NCBI GenBank assembly: GCA_016650445.1
Contig: JAENVS010000024.1
Coordinates: 1-64,000, forward strand
Direction of reading: 5' to 3'
Origin: Frankiaceae bacterium
GTDB lineage: Bacteria; Actinomycetota; Actinomycetes; Mycobacteriales; SCTD01
Length of the DNA: 64,000 bases
The translations under genes and the position numbers were made by a program. This document shows positions 33,428 to 41,828 of the stretch, piece after piece. Positions within the stretch are counted from its first letter, which is position 1, and every line of letters begins with the position of its first letter. Under the pieces are notes generated by a model that ran no database searches, was not told the origin of the DNA, and saw only the letters and a list, made by a program, of their open reading frames with translations.

Positions 33428-34102
33428 TCAAGACGGCCGTCGGGACTGGTTTTGCTCGAGCCGCGCGCGGGTTGACGGCGTCAGCTCGGCATCCGTCGTG
33501 CTCGGCCAGTTGTCGACCTCTGCCGCTGTCCGCGTGAAGAACTCCTCCACGACCTCGAGCAGCTGGGTCGTCACGTCGAGCGCCAACGCGACGGAGTGCA
33601 GCCGCTCGGGGTGCATCTCGCGACCGGCGAACGTCCGTGCCTTCGTCCGGTCCTCGAGCATGTCGAGCGGGCCGCCCTCGGCGAGGTACTCGTCGACGAA
33701 CCCGTGCAGCTCAGCCAGCATCGCCCCTGCCGACGATGCGGTCGACCGCATCGACGCAGCCAGTGCCTCTGGGCCCGAACTGTCGGCGTAGAAGGCGCGA
33801 AGCACGCCCTCGATCTGCAGGTGCGGCTCCTCCGGCTCGCTCGCCAGCCAGGCCCGCAGCGCAGCGCGTCCCGATCGCGTGATCGCGTACCGCTGCCGCG
33901 TCCGCCGCCCCGCCGGCTCGGTCTTCACGGTCGCCCATCCGAGCGTCACGAGCTTCTTCTGCTCCCGGTACAGGTGCCCCTCCGACACCGGCCACACGAA
34001 GCGCAGGCTCCGGCGTACCTGCTGGGTCAGCTCGTAGCCCGTCATCGGACGCGCCGCCAGCATGCCGAGCAGGCCGTAGGTCGCGGGGGAGGCGTCAGGC
34101 AC
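33428..34102 (-). CDS. PadR-family transcriptional regulator
   Basis: 224 residues from GTG 34102. The N-terminal winged helix is classic PadR: ATYGLLGMLAARPMTGYELTQQV, then SEGHLYREQKKLVTLGW and RQRYAITRSGRAALRAWL. The C-terminal helical dimerisation part (AELHGFVDEYLAEGG..) is the segment duplicated at 27482-27779. The GTG lies seven bases behind TAGATT, so the message is probably leaderless. The gene is divergent from the VOC/cupin genes with a perfect palindrome between them, suggesting it represses itself and those genes in response to a small ligand. Confidence 0.9.
   Translation of the reverse strand: MPDASPATYGLLGMLAARPMTGYELTQQVRRSLRFVWPVSEGHLYREQKKLVTLGWATVKTEPAGRRTRQRYAITRSGRAALRAWLASEPEEPHLQIEGVLRAFYADSSGPEALAASMRSTASSAGAMLAELHGFVDEYLAEGGPLDMLEDRTKARTFAGREMHPERLHSVALALDVTTQLLEVVEEFFTRTAAEVDNWPSTTDAELTPSTRARLEQNQSRRPS
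33443..33722 (-). repeat. duplicated PadR 3' segment, copy 2
   Basis: Counterpart of 27482-27779, here inside the intact PadR gene. The similarity begins at the MLAELHGFVDEY codons and runs to the end of the gene. Confidence 0.7.
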
Positions 34103-34109
34103 GAGTTGC

Positions 34110-34130
34110 AATCTACTCGCAATGCGAGTA
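34110..34130. promoter_or_regulatory. PadR operator palindrome and -10 box
   Basis: TACTCGC-AAT-GCGAGTA (34114-34130) is a perfect 7+3+7 palindrome between the divergent padR and VOC genes. The padR -10 box TAGATT (minus strand 34115-34110) abuts it and lies seven bases before GTG 34102. A bound dimer would cover both start sites. Confidence 0.7.
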
Positions 34131-34142
34131 AAACTCCATGAC

Positions 34143-34625
34143 ATGGGTATCGGAAAGCTGCGGTGCAGCGTGCTCGACGTCGACGATCTTGCCGTCGCGG
34201 AGGCGTTCTGGTCGGAGGTCACCGGACTGCCGGTGATCCCGTCGTGGTTCCCAGGCCGCTACTCCTACGTCGGGCAGCCCGACCCCTGGAAGCACGAGCT
34301 GATCCTGCATCTGGTCCGCACGCCGAAGCCAGCAGGTGTGACCAACCGCGGGCACGTCGACATCTGGGTGCGCGACGTCGACACCGCCGTCGCGCAGATA
34401 GAAGGCATCGGCGGCCGGCTCAAGCGGGCGCCGACGATCTACCCCCGACCCGGCTCGTACGGCGACGAGCCCGCCCGCATCGACTGGTCGGTCATGCAGG
34501 ACCCGTTCGGCAACGAGTTCTGCGTCATCAGCGTGCTGACCCCGGAGGAGTCGCTGGCCGTCGCGCACGCGGCACCGGGCGACGACGACCACTACCGCGC
34601 GGCCGCCGGTCGCGCGCACACCTAG
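34143..34625 (+). CDS. VOC (glyoxalase/bleomycin-resistance) family protein
   Basis: 160 residues. LRCSVLDVDDLAVAEAFWSEVTGLPV and the later HVDIWVRDVDTAVAQIEGIGGRL and MQDPFGNEFCVI are the two beta-alpha-beta-beta-beta halves of the vicinal oxygen chelate fold. The family includes glyoxalases, dioxygenases and drug-binding proteins. An earlier ATG at 34122 lies inside the PadR palindrome, so 34143 is preferred. It is followed after seven bases by a cupin gene, and both are probably under PadR control. Confidence 0.85.
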   Translation: MGIGKLRCSVLDVDDLAVAEAFWSEVTGLPVIPSWFPGRYSYVGQPDPWKHELILHLVRTPKPAGVTNRGHVDIWVRDVDTAVAQIEGIGGRLKRAPTIYPRPGSYGDEPARIDWSVMQDPFGNEFCVISVLTPEESLAVAHAAPGDDDHYRAAAGRAHT

Positions 34626-34632
34626 GAGAAAC

Positions 34633-34995
34633 ATGTCTGTACGCATCGAGGACCTGCCCGTCGAGGTCGTTGCAGGAGAGCTCATCACCCGGTACGCCGA
34701 GTTCGGCGACATGGCGATCCGGCACGCCACCCTGCCGGCCGGCACCGACATGGCGCCGGTGCTGCAGGGCCTGCCCGGCGACCGCTGCCCGAGCCCGCAC
34801 TGGGGAATCGTGCTCACCGGCTCGATCGACATCACGCACGCCGACGGCTCGCAGGAGCTCGTCAGTGGTGGCGAGCTCTACCACTGGGCCGCCGGGCACA
34901 CGGGTGTCTCGAAGGAGGGCGTGACCTTCATCGAGATCGGTCCGACGGCGCCGATGCGCGCCTTCAGCGAGCATGCCAAGAAGCTCTTCGCGTAG
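34633..34995 (+). CDS. cupin-fold protein
   Basis: 120 residues with AGGAG upstream. PSPHWGIVLTGSIDITHADGSQELVSGGELYHW is a small cupin barrel, with His and acidic residues in place of the usual metal set. It probably binds a small molecule. Being paired with a VOC protein behind a PadR operator suggests a shared role in handling one compound, perhaps detoxification. Confidence 0.75.
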   Translation: MSVRIEDLPVEVVAGELITRYAEFGDMAIRHATLPAGTDMAPVLQGLPGDRCPSPHWGIVLTGSIDITHADGSQELVSGGELYHWAAGHTGVSKEGVTFIEIGPTAPMRAFSEHAKKLFA

Positions 34996-35026
34996 TCCTC
35001 AGCGACCTGCGTGCAGGGTGGGAGCG

Positions 35027-35560
35027 TCAGGGCAGGGCGTCCCACTTCGCGACGCGGGTGTCGGTCGGACCTACCAGCGCTGCAAGCCGTCGGCGTACAA
35101 CGGTTCGCTTAACGGCGCCTGCATCGACGACGGTGGCGATGTCGACCCAGTCCTTGGGACGGTCGAAGAGCGCCTTGAACAGCACCAGCTCGACCGGCCC
35201 GAGCACGCGGATCTGCCGACCCGCGAACGGGACCTCGCGGACACCGCGGGCCGCGTCCGCGTGCAGTGGGGCGTAGTCGAGGAAGAGGTCCACCGGTGTG
35301 TCGTCCCACCACAGGCGCACCTGCCCGTCGGCGGCGATGCGTGCGGCGGTGCCGTTGGGGATGCGGACGCCGGCCGGCAGCGCGTCGAGTACGACGTCGG
35401 CGCCCGTCGCCGGGACGAAGGCGTTGACGTCGATGTCACGCGTTCCGCGCGGGTCCTCCGTGCAGTAGGCCAAGGCGAGCGCCCCGCCGAACGCGTGCGG
35501 GATGCCCGCCGCCGTCAGCGCCTCCGACAGCGCCACGACCTTGTCGACGAGGCTGGTCAC
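35027..35560 (-). CDS. nucleotidyltransferase-fold putative toxin
   Basis: 177 residues. HAFGGALALAYCTEDPRGTRDIDVNAF supplies the GG loop and DxD acid pair of a nucleotidyltransferase. VDLFLDYAPLHADA and VELVLFKALFDRPKDWVDIA are the usual later elements of this AbiEii-like group. It overlaps the XRE gene by four bases, which puts the antitoxin first. This is a different family from the pair at 28287-29473, though both pairs sit next to a copy of the 2OG-oxygenase gene. Confidence 0.78.
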   Translation of the reverse strand: MTSLVDKVVALSEALTAAGIPHAFGGALALAYCTEDPRGTRDIDVNAFVPATGADVVLDALPAGVRIPNGTAARIAADGQVRLWWDDTPVDLFLDYAPLHADAARGVREVPFAGRQIRVLGPVELVLFKALFDRPKDWVDIATVVDAGAVKRTVVRRRLAALVGPTDTRVAKWDALP

Positions 35561-35859
35561 GCGGGCACCCGTGGGAAGCGCAGCCCGCCGGGGCGCCGGA
35601 ACGGAAGCGCCTCAGCGAGGACGAGCACGTCCTCGAGCCGGCGGGCCCGCCGCAGCAGCGCGGCCCGCTCGGGATCGGCGGCGACGAGCTCGGTGCCTGC
35701 TGCGCGAAGCAGCCGATCGAGCGTTGCGACGCTGGGCTGCTTGCGGCCGGACTCGATCGCGGCGACGGCGGCCTGCGAGGTGCCGGCAGCCGCGGCGAGC
35801 GCGCGCTGGGTGAGGCCGGCGCGGAGTCGGGCCGATCGCAGCAGCGCGGCGGCGTCCAT
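35557..35859 (-). CDS. XRE-family antitoxin
   Basis: 100 residues. LLRSARLRAGLTQRALAAAAG, then SQAAVAAIESGRKQPSV is a textbook XRE helix-turn-helix in residues 5-60; the short C-terminal part may touch the toxin. ATG 35859 lies six bases behind TATCAT, so the mRNA should be leaderless. An 18-bp near-palindrome sits just upstream. Confidence 0.85.
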   Translation of the reverse strand: MDAAALLRSARLRAGLTQRALAAAAGTSQAAVAAIESGRKQPSVATLDRLLRAAGTELVAADPERAALLRRARRLEDVLVLAEALPFRRPGGLRFPRVPA

Positions 35860-35865
35860 GTCGCC

Positions 35866-35891
35866 ATGATATCCGATCAGACGTCAGATCG
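35866..35891 (-). promoter_or_regulatory. leaderless promoter and operator of the XRE/nucleotidyltransferase pair
   Basis: TATCAT on the minus strand (35871-35866) is followed by six bases and ATG 35859. Upstream, CGATCAGACGTCAGATCG (35874-35891) is palindromic at 16 of 18 positions and is a good candidate for the XRE binding site. Confidence 0.6.
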
Positions 35892-35899
35892 TCTCGTCG

Positions 35900-36470
35900 C
35901 TACTGCAGCGCGGCGGCCAGCTGCGGGAAGACCTTCGCGACCTTGGCGGTGAGGTAGTCGCCGTACACGCCGTCCCACGCGTGCACGCTCTGCCCGTCCC
36001 ACCGCTGCGAGCCGTCGTCCTCGTGGAAGGCCGCCTCCGGCAGAGGAGTGACGGTCGCGTCCCAGGACGGGTCGAGGAACAGCGGGAACGACAGCCGGTC
36101 GGCGCCGCTGAGGTTGCGCACCCGGTGCGGGTTCGAGCGGTAGCCGCCGCGCGTCATCCGCTCGAGCATGTCGCCGATGTTGGCGACGAACGCGTACGGA
36201 TCGGCCGGCACGTCGATCCACGCGTCACGACTGCGCACCTGCAGCCCGCCGTGGTGGTCCTGCGCCAGCAGCGTGACCAGCCCGTAGTCGGTGTGCTCGC
36301 CGACGCCCCACGACTCGTCGTCTCCGGGCGGGTAGTGGAAGACCCGGAAGAGCACGGTAGCCCGTGTCGCGGCAGGCGGCGTCGATGGCGCGACAGACGT
36401 CCGTACATCGGGCGGCATCGGTCTCGGGGTCGAGGAGAGCCGAGATGTCGATCAGTGGAAGTCCGGCCAT
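35900..36470 (-). pseudogene. 2OG/Fe(II) dioxygenase copy with internal deletion
   Basis: The first 38 codons ([14 protein letters not shown].., to CRDTGY) and the last ~150 codons ([18 protein letters not shown] to the end) match the intact oxygenase at 29509-30492 at about 90%. The ~400 bases between are missing and the two parts are in different frames. The join is at about 36360. The iron ligands HTD and H and the RxS residue survive in the C-terminal part, but no full protein can be made. Confidence 0.85.
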
Positions 36471-36570
36471 GTCGGCCCGACCCTAGCCATGCCACACAGC
36501 CCGGCGCGTCCCGCGAGAACGGGACGCGGGCACCATGCGCCGGGACGCACGGATCCGCCAGCCTCGGGGC

Positions 36571-37230
36571 ATGAAACGAGACCCCATCCTCATCACCTCC
36601 GCGCTTCTTTCGGCGCTCGGCCCGCTCATCGGCAACGGCATCTGGGCAGGGCCCACCGGCGACGACGAGCAGGTGCTCGCGGCTGTCCGGGACGGCCTCC
36701 CGGCACGCGCCTACGTCGCCTTCGGACTCGAGCTGGTCGGGTTCGCCGCCATGGTCGTCCTGTTCGCCTGGCTCGTTGCCTTCCTCATCCGCGTGGCGCC
36801 GGTCGCCGCGGCCGCGACCGGCCTCGCCGGCGCCGCCACCCTGGCGGTGAAGGTCGGCTCGGCAGCCCCGGCCATGACGGCCTACTCGCTGGCCGACAGG
36901 CTGGACGCCACCACCGTGAAGATGCTGTTCGATCTCAACGACGGGGCCTTCGTCATCGACGGCTTCTTCACGAGCATCGCGGTCTGCGCCGCCGGTGTCG
37001 GCCTGCTCCGCGCCGACATCCCGCGCTGGCTCGCCTGGTGGCCGGCCGTCGTGGGCGCGCTCGGCGTCATCGCGGCCGCGATCGGCATCATCACGCCCGC
37101 GGCGTACGTGCCGGTGCCCTTCCTCCTGCTGCTCGTCTGGATGATCGCGCTGGCCATCCGCTCGGCCATGGGCGGGAAGGAAGCCGAATCCGCGACGGCG
37201 CGCCTGTCCGCCTCCACAATGGCGGCGTGA
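36571..37230 (+). CDS. DUF4386-like integral membrane protein
   Basis: 219 residues from ATG 36571 with about six hydrophobic segments (for example LITSALLSALGPLIGNGIW, FGLELVGFAAMVVLFAWLVAF, VVGALGVIAAAIGII, VPFLLLLVWMIALAI). No catalytic or transport motif is visible. Its TGA overlaps the GTG of the histidine kinase, so it belongs to the two-component operon and may be its membrane partner or target. Confidence 0.7.
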   Translation: MKRDPILITSALLSALGPLIGNGIWAGPTGDDEQVLAAVRDGLPARAYVAFGLELVGFAAMVVLFAWLVAFLIRVAPVAAAATGLAGAATLAVKVGSAAPAMTAYSLADRLDATTVKMLFDLNDGAFVIDGFFTSIAVCAAGVGLLRADIPRWLAWWPAVVGALGVIAAAIGIITPAAYVPVPFLLLLVWMIALAIRSAMGGKEAESATARLSASTMAA

Positions 37231-38705
37231 CGTCGCAGCCGGACGCTCCTCGCGCAGCCACGGTCGCCACCTGGTGGCCGTGGCTCGCGCTTCCGGCAGT
37301 CGCCGCCAGCCTCGTCACGCTCGCTCTGTCGTTCGACCTGACGGGCGAGCGCGGGCCCTACGTCACGGGGGAGTCGTGGTTCCTCGTCCCGGCGAGCATC
37401 GGCTTCACGATCGTGGCCGCCGGCATCTGGTCGACGCGTCCCCATCCGCGCGGCATCGTGCGACTCGGAGCGCTCTACACCGTCGCAGGGCTGGCCTCAG
37501 CCGTCGCGTTGCCGGCGTACGGCTGGTCGCACGAGCACCTTGCTGGCACGACGGGCATGGCATGGCTGTCGAACTGGGTGTGGGCACTCGGGCCGCCGCT
37601 GCTGATGGGACTCGGCATCCTGCTCTACCCGGACGGCAACCTGCCCGGTCGGCGGTGGCGGCCGGCAGCAGTCCTAGGTGTCGTGGGGATCACGGGTCTC
37701 GTGCTGTCCGGCGCCTTCACGCCGGGCCCGCTCGACAACCTGCCATCGGTCGACAACCCGGTCGGCTTCGGCCCCAAGGGGCTGTGGCACGGCATCGCCG
37801 GCGCGTCGTTTCCCGTGCTCATGCTCGCCACGGTGATCGGCGTCGCCAGTCTGGTGACGAGGTTCGTGCGAGCCCCGCGCGACGGCGACGTGCGCGGTCA
37901 GATCGGCGGATTCGTGCTCGCGGCGGTGCTGCTCGTCATCGCGGCCGTGCTGCCGTCGGGCGCGGGCACATCAGCGACACTTCTCGCCGTGACAGCCGGC
38001 ACAGCGCTGCCCGCGACCGTGGGGTACGCGGTCTTGCACCAGCGGCTGATCGACCAGCGCGACGAGGTCGTCGGGCTGCGCCGCCGGGTCTCCTCGCTGT
38101 CGGTGTCACGGCGTGAGCTGGTGTCCGAGCGGGAGGACGAGCGGGCGATCCTGCGCCGCGAGCTGCACGACGGGCTCGGTCCGTCGCTCGCGGCGATCGG
38201 ACTCGGCCTGCGGCAGCTGGAGAACGCCCACGACCGCGCCGCCGTTCATGCCCTCGCCGACGAGGTGCAACGCGCGGTCGGGGAAGTACGCCGGATCAGT
38301 GCCGGCCTCGGTCCCGCGGTCCTCGACGAGCTCGGGTTCGACACCGCTCTCCGGGAGTCCCTCGCCACGCTCGACCGCTTCGGCCCGGTCGTCCGCGCCG
38401 ACATCGGGCCGCTGGCGCAGGTGAGCCGAGCGACTGAGGTCGCCGTGCTCCGGATCGTCATGGAGGCGGCCACCAACGCCGTACGGCATGCCGACGCAAC
38501 CACCGTCGACGTGTGTGTCCGGCAGGAGGACGGGATCTCGCTTCGGGTCGTGGACGACGGTCGCGGCGTCGCCGACGACGCGAGGCCCGGCGTCGGGTCG
38601 ACCGCCATGCGCGCTCGCGCCGAAGAGCTCGGCGGGCGGCTGTCGGTCACCAGCAACGGTCATGGCACGACGGTGGAGGCGTGGCTGCCGGCGGAGTCAC
38701 GATGA
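37227..38705 (+). CDS. NarL-type sensor histidine kinase
   Basis: 492 residues from GTG 37227. About eight transmembrane segments occupy residues 15-270. A short coiled linker (RDEVVGLRRRVSSLSVSRREL) leads to the HisKA_3 helix with the phosphoacceptor His314 in RRELHDGLGPSLA. The ATPase has EAATNAVRHADA (N box) and VVDDGRGVADD plus GVGSTAMRARAEELGG (G boxes). The sensing region is wholly membrane-embedded, so the signal may be in the membrane. It overlaps the upstream membrane protein and the downstream regulator by four bases each. Confidence 0.92.
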   Translation: MTSQPDAPRAATVATWWPWLALPAVAASLVTLALSFDLTGERGPYVTGESWFLVPASIGFTIVAAGIWSTRPHPRGIVRLGALYTVAGLASAVALPAYGWSHEHLAGTTGMAWLSNWVWALGPPLLMGLGILLYPDGNLPGRRWRPAAVLGVVGITGLVLSGAFTPGPLDNLPSVDNPVGFGPKGLWHGIAGASFPVLMLATVIGVASLVTRFVRAPRDGDVRGQIGGFVLAAVLLVIAAVLPSGAGTSATLLAVTAGTALPATVGYAVLHQRLIDQRDEVVGLRRRVSSLSVSRRELVSEREDERAILRRELHDGLGPSLAAIGLGLRQLENAHDRAAVHALADEVQRAVGEVRRISAGLGPAVLDELGFDTALRESLATLDRFGPVVRADIGPLAQVSRATEVAVLRIVMEAATNAVRHADATTVDVCVRQEDGISLRVVDDGRGVADDARPGVGSTAMRARAEELGGRLSVTSNGHGTTVEAWLPAESR

Positions 38706-39331
38706 CCCGGGTCGTCGTGGTCGAGGACCACCCGCTCTACCGGCAAGCCGTGTGCCGGCTCGTCGACGGGATCGAGGGCTGGTCGGTCGTCGGTGAGTAC
38801 GCCGACGCGGAGTCGGCGCTGGCGGCAATGCCGGAGGCGGACCTCGTCGTACTCGACCTGGGGTTGCCTGGCATGGGTGGCCTCGCGGCAGTGGGGCAGC
38901 TCAAGGAGGCGAACCCGTCCGTCGTCGTCGTCGTGCTGACGATGTCGGAGGAGCCGGCCGCGGTCGCTGCCGCGATGCGGGCCGGAGCGCAGGGCTACCT
39001 GGTCAAGGGCGCCGAGCCGGAGGACATCGAGCGGGCCCTGGTCAGCGCCGCTCGCGGCCAGGCCGTCTTCGGTGCGCAGGTGGCGTCGGCTGTGCTGCGC
39101 CAGGCGTCGTCGGCGCGTACGCCGAACCGCTTCCCGCAGCTGACCGAGCGGGAGCACGAGGTGCTCGACCTCGTGGCAGCCGGGCAGTCGAATCAGCAGA
39201 TCGCCGCTGCGCTGTTCATCTCACCGAAGACCGCGCGCAACCAGGTGTCGAGCATCCTCACCAAGCTCGGCTGCACGCGCCCCGAGCTCATCGCGCTCGC
39301 TCGCGACGCCGGACTCGGGGGGCGGCGGTGA
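38702..39331 (+). CDS. NarL/FixJ-family response regulator
   Basis: 209 residues. The receiver domain starts VVVVEDHPLYRQAV and has the phosphoacceptor Asp52 in VVLDLGLPG. The C-terminal LuxR-type helix-turn-helix is LTEREHEVLDLVAAGQSNQQ.. to KTARNQVSSILTKLG. It is the cognate partner of the kinase (ATGA overlap). Targets are unknown; the operon's membrane protein is one candidate. Confidence 0.95.
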   Translation: MTRVVVVEDHPLYRQAVCRLVDGIEGWSVVGEYADAESALAAMPEADLVVLDLGLPGMGGLAAVGQLKEANPSVVVVVLTMSEEPAAVAAAMRAGAQGYLVKGAEPEDIERALVSAARGQAVFGAQVASAVLRQASSARTPNRFPQLTEREHEVLDLVAAGQSNQQIAAALFISPKTARNQVSSILTKLGCTRPELIALARDAGLGGRR

Positions 39332-39344
39332 CAACGTAACCGCG

Positions 39345-40301
39345 TCAGCGCGACCGCACGACCGACTCACTCGCACGGATCTGCGACGCAGCGGCTTCCA
39401 GGTGATCGGTCCAGGTGCCGCAGCAGCCGCCGACGACGTCGATGTGCGGGTGCTGCCGCACGAGGTCGGCCAGCTGCCCGCCGAGGGAACCCGCATCGCC
39501 GGCCTCGAGGTGGCCGATCGTGCACAGCGACTGCTTGTCGGTCGTCGACGCGTTCGGCCGCAGCATGCGCACCCGCTCGAGCCAGCCGCCCGGCGTCAGC
39601 GCAGGTGCGAACTCGTTCGGGTGCGAGCAGTTGATCCCGTAGAAGTCTGGCTGTGCCGCGCCCGCTTCTGCGTCGACCGCCTCGACCGCCTCCTGCAGCG
39701 TCGGGCCGGTCAGGATCCGTCCGTCGGAGTCGACCATGAACGACACCGAGATCGGGAGCCCGGCGCCGTGTGCGGCGCGCGCGACGCCGACCGCCTCGGG
39801 CACGTTGTTGAACGTCATCGCGCCCACCATGTCGACGCCGGCCGCGCGCAGCGTGTCGAGCTGCACGGAGTGGTAGTCCTCCGCCTCGGCGGCGGTGATC
39901 TCGCGGTCCTCGCCGTACGCATCACCGCGCGGGCCGACGATGCCGGCGTACAGGATCCTCGGGACGCGCTCGGCGAACGGGTCGGCGACCTCACGCAGGA
40001 ACGCGATGCAGCGGTGCTGGTACTCCACCAGTCCGGCGGGGGAGATGCCGAGCTTGGCGGCCCAGTCGGGGCTGGCCCGGTAGTCGAGCCCGCCCACCAA
40101 GGGGACGAAGCCGTGCGTCGCGGCCACCTCCAGATAGCGCGTGTACATGTCCGTGAGGTCGGCGACGGCGGCCGGGTTGTCGAGCAGCGGGTACATCGCG
40201 AACTCGGGCAGGTCGTGCCCGTGCTTGTACATCAGCTCGGTCTCCTGGCCGCCCTCGGTGAGGTAGCGGACGCCTGCCTGCGGTGCCGGAAAGCCAGCCA
40301 T
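39345..40301 (-). CDS. homocysteine S-methyltransferase family protein
   Basis: 318 residues with the zinc/thiol-binding GGCCGT near the C-terminus and an upstream GINCSHPNEF cysteine, the Cys-CysCys set of the Hcy methyltransferase barrel. YLTEGGQETELMYKHG is the N-terminal barrel strand. It probably transfers a methyl group from S-methylmethionine or a related sulfonium/betaine donor to homocysteine; MmuM and BHMT-type members cannot be separated by eye. The upstream region (40302-40585) has ACTAC repeats near 40355-40370 but no recognisable riboswitch. Confidence 0.85.
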   Translation of the reverse strand: MAGFPAPQAGVRYLTEGGQETELMYKHGHDLPEFAMYPLLDNPAAVADLTDMYTRYLEVAATHGFVPLVGGLDYRASPDWAAKLGISPAGLVEYQHRCIAFLREVADPFAERVPRILYAGIVGPRGDAYGEDREITAAEAEDYHSVQLDTLRAAGVDMVGAMTFNNVPEAVGVARAAHGAGLPISVSFMVDSDGRILTGPTLQEAVEAVDAEAGAAQPDFYGINCSHPNEFAPALTPGGWLERVRMLRPNASTTDKQSLCTIGHLEAGDAGSLGGQLADLVRQHPHIDVVGGCCGTWTDHLEAAASQIRASESVVRSR

Positions 40302-40585
40302 GTGTTCCCCCTTGTTCTCGACCGTTCGGCAAGACTGCCAGCGCTGCGCATGTTTACTACTTCACTACTACCGACGGGGCCAACGCGGCGGCAGCCAGGC
40401 TGAACCGTGGCGTGGTCACGGTGGTGCCCGGGACCGGCCGTGCTTCGCGAGCTGGACGAGGCACTGCGTCTGCACCTGTCTGTCTGAGAGTCGCCGGCAG
40501 AAGCCGAGCGAAACCGATCAGGATTCGAGAAGCGCGGCGGCCGGCGTACTCGTAGCCTCGCTCCCAACGAGAGAGAGGAACCGGC

Positions 40586-41050
40586 ATGCCGAAGGTCGTG
40601 GACTTCCAGCAGGTATCAACAGCGGGGCTGGAGTCGTCTCCGGTTCCCGATGCCCTGGCCGGGCTGCGGGCCAACGAGGCGCGTTACTACTTCAACAAGT
40701 ACGACCACGCGTTCGCGACGTCTCCGGCCGACGAGGCGAGCGACGTCGTGGCCTACGTGCACCGCATCCTCAAGGAGGAGCGCGGCATCGTGGTCTCGTC
40801 GCCGCCGCTCGAGGCGACGACGTTCGAGGTCGACAGGCTGCGGATGTCGTACGTCTTCTACGAGTCGGGGCTGTCGATCAACGTGATGTACGCCGTGGCG
40901 GACGGCGGCAAGCGCGCGGTCGGCTTCAAGCTGTCCGACGGGATGGAGGTGCCCGAGGAGCTCGCGGAGCGCTTCACGTTCGCCAGGCAGAAGTCGAAGC
41001 TGGCCGGCACGATCCGCGGCTCCTACTTCGTGATCAAAGGCCAGTACTGA
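40586..41050 (+). CDS. 154-residue hypothetical protein
   Basis: A soluble protein with GAGAGAGGAA upstream of the ATG. Visible pieces include NEARYYFNKYDHAFATSPADEAS, YVHRILKEERGIVVSSPP, LRMSYVFYESGLSINVMYAVADG and a basic C-terminus ending TIRGSYFVIKGQY. Alternating beta strands suggest a small mixed fold. I do not recognise the family. It stands alone between convergent and divergent neighbours. Confidence 0.7.
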   Translation: MPKVVDFQQVSTAGLESSPVPDALAGLRANEARYYFNKYDHAFATSPADEASDVVAYVHRILKEERGIVVSSPPLEATTFEVDRLRMSYVFYESGLSINVMYAVADGGKRAVGFKLSDGMEVPEELAERFTFARQKSKLAGTIRGSYFVIKGQY

Positions 41051-41091
41051 GTGGCGACGCCGGCTCGGGTGCGACGTACAGGAACACGCTC

Positions 41092-41739
41092 TTAGCGTGC
41101 CGCCCCGGCCGTCAGGCGTTCGCCGAGCTGCGGGGCACCCGGACCGTTGAGACCGGCGAGACCCGCAGGTCGCCCCGTCATCGCGAGCAGCAGGGACATC
41201 GCTGATCCGGTGACCTCGGCGCCGTCGCCGTACGTCCAGCCGGTGTCGGTGCTGACGAGCCGTAGCCCACCGATGCGCTTCTTGCCGCCGACCGGGAAGC
41301 TCGCCTTGGTGTACATGTCCAGGCACGCGTTGGCGGCGTCCTTGTCCAGCGGCGACGAGAGACCCAGCGGGCGGCGCAGGTCTTCGCCGTGCACGACGAC
41401 CTCGCCGAGCATCGCAACGGTCGCCGCCGGCGGCTTGTTGGTTGTGGTCGTCCGCTGACGTAGGCGTTGGGCAATCTGTTGGGGAGTGAGGTCGGCACGC
41501 GCGTCGATGTCGCGCTGCATCGCCCGGTTGAAGCTGAATCCGCTCTTCAGCATCCCGCCCATGAAGTGGCCGGCGGACTGCTCGGCGCTGGACAGCAGAT
41601 GGGCCGCCATGTTGCCGCAGCTCCAGCCGGCGCACAGAGACGGCGTACGCCACTGCTCTTCGGTCAGGCCCTCGATCGTGTCGGCGAGCCCGCGCCGCTC
41701 GGCATGGATGAGTGCCCAGGTCTTCGCGTCGTCGGCCAT
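41092..41739 (-). CDS. maleylpyruvate isomerase/DinB-type mycothiol-linked protein
   Basis: 215 residues from ATG 41739. LIHAERRGLADTIEGLTEEQWRTPSLC then GWSCGNMAAHLL is the four-helix MDMPI N-terminal motif, with the metal His in NMAAHLL and a second in VVVHGEDLRRPLG. These proteins are DinB-fold enzymes that use mycothiol as thiol cofactor, which fits an actinomycete. The C-terminal half carries a small sterol-carrier-like fold (WTYGDGAEVTG, LLLAMTGR). The substrate is unknown. Confidence 0.82.
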   Translation of the reverse strand: MADDAKTWALIHAERRGLADTIEGLTEEQWRTPSLCAGWSCGNMAAHLLSSAEQSAGHFMGGMLKSGFSFNRAMQRDIDARADLTPQQIAQRLRQRTTTTNKPPAATVAMLGEVVVHGEDLRRPLGLSSPLDKDAANACLDMYTKASFPVGGKKRIGGLRLVSTDTGWTYGDGAEVTGSAMSLLLAMTGRPAGLAGLNGPGAPQLGERLTAGAAR

Positions 41740-41828
41740 GGCCTTCTTCTCTCTGCTTCGCGAGCCCAAGGAGGGCCCGTCACTGCTTCGACGAACGGGA
41801 GCCTCCCAGATCGACGGGGGCTGCGGTA

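Noticed and set aside
35900-36418. Truncated oxygenase as a functional short enzyme
   Set aside because: The start at 36418 lies in sequence that is out of frame with the conserved N-terminus, and about 140 residues of the core before the first iron ligand are missing.
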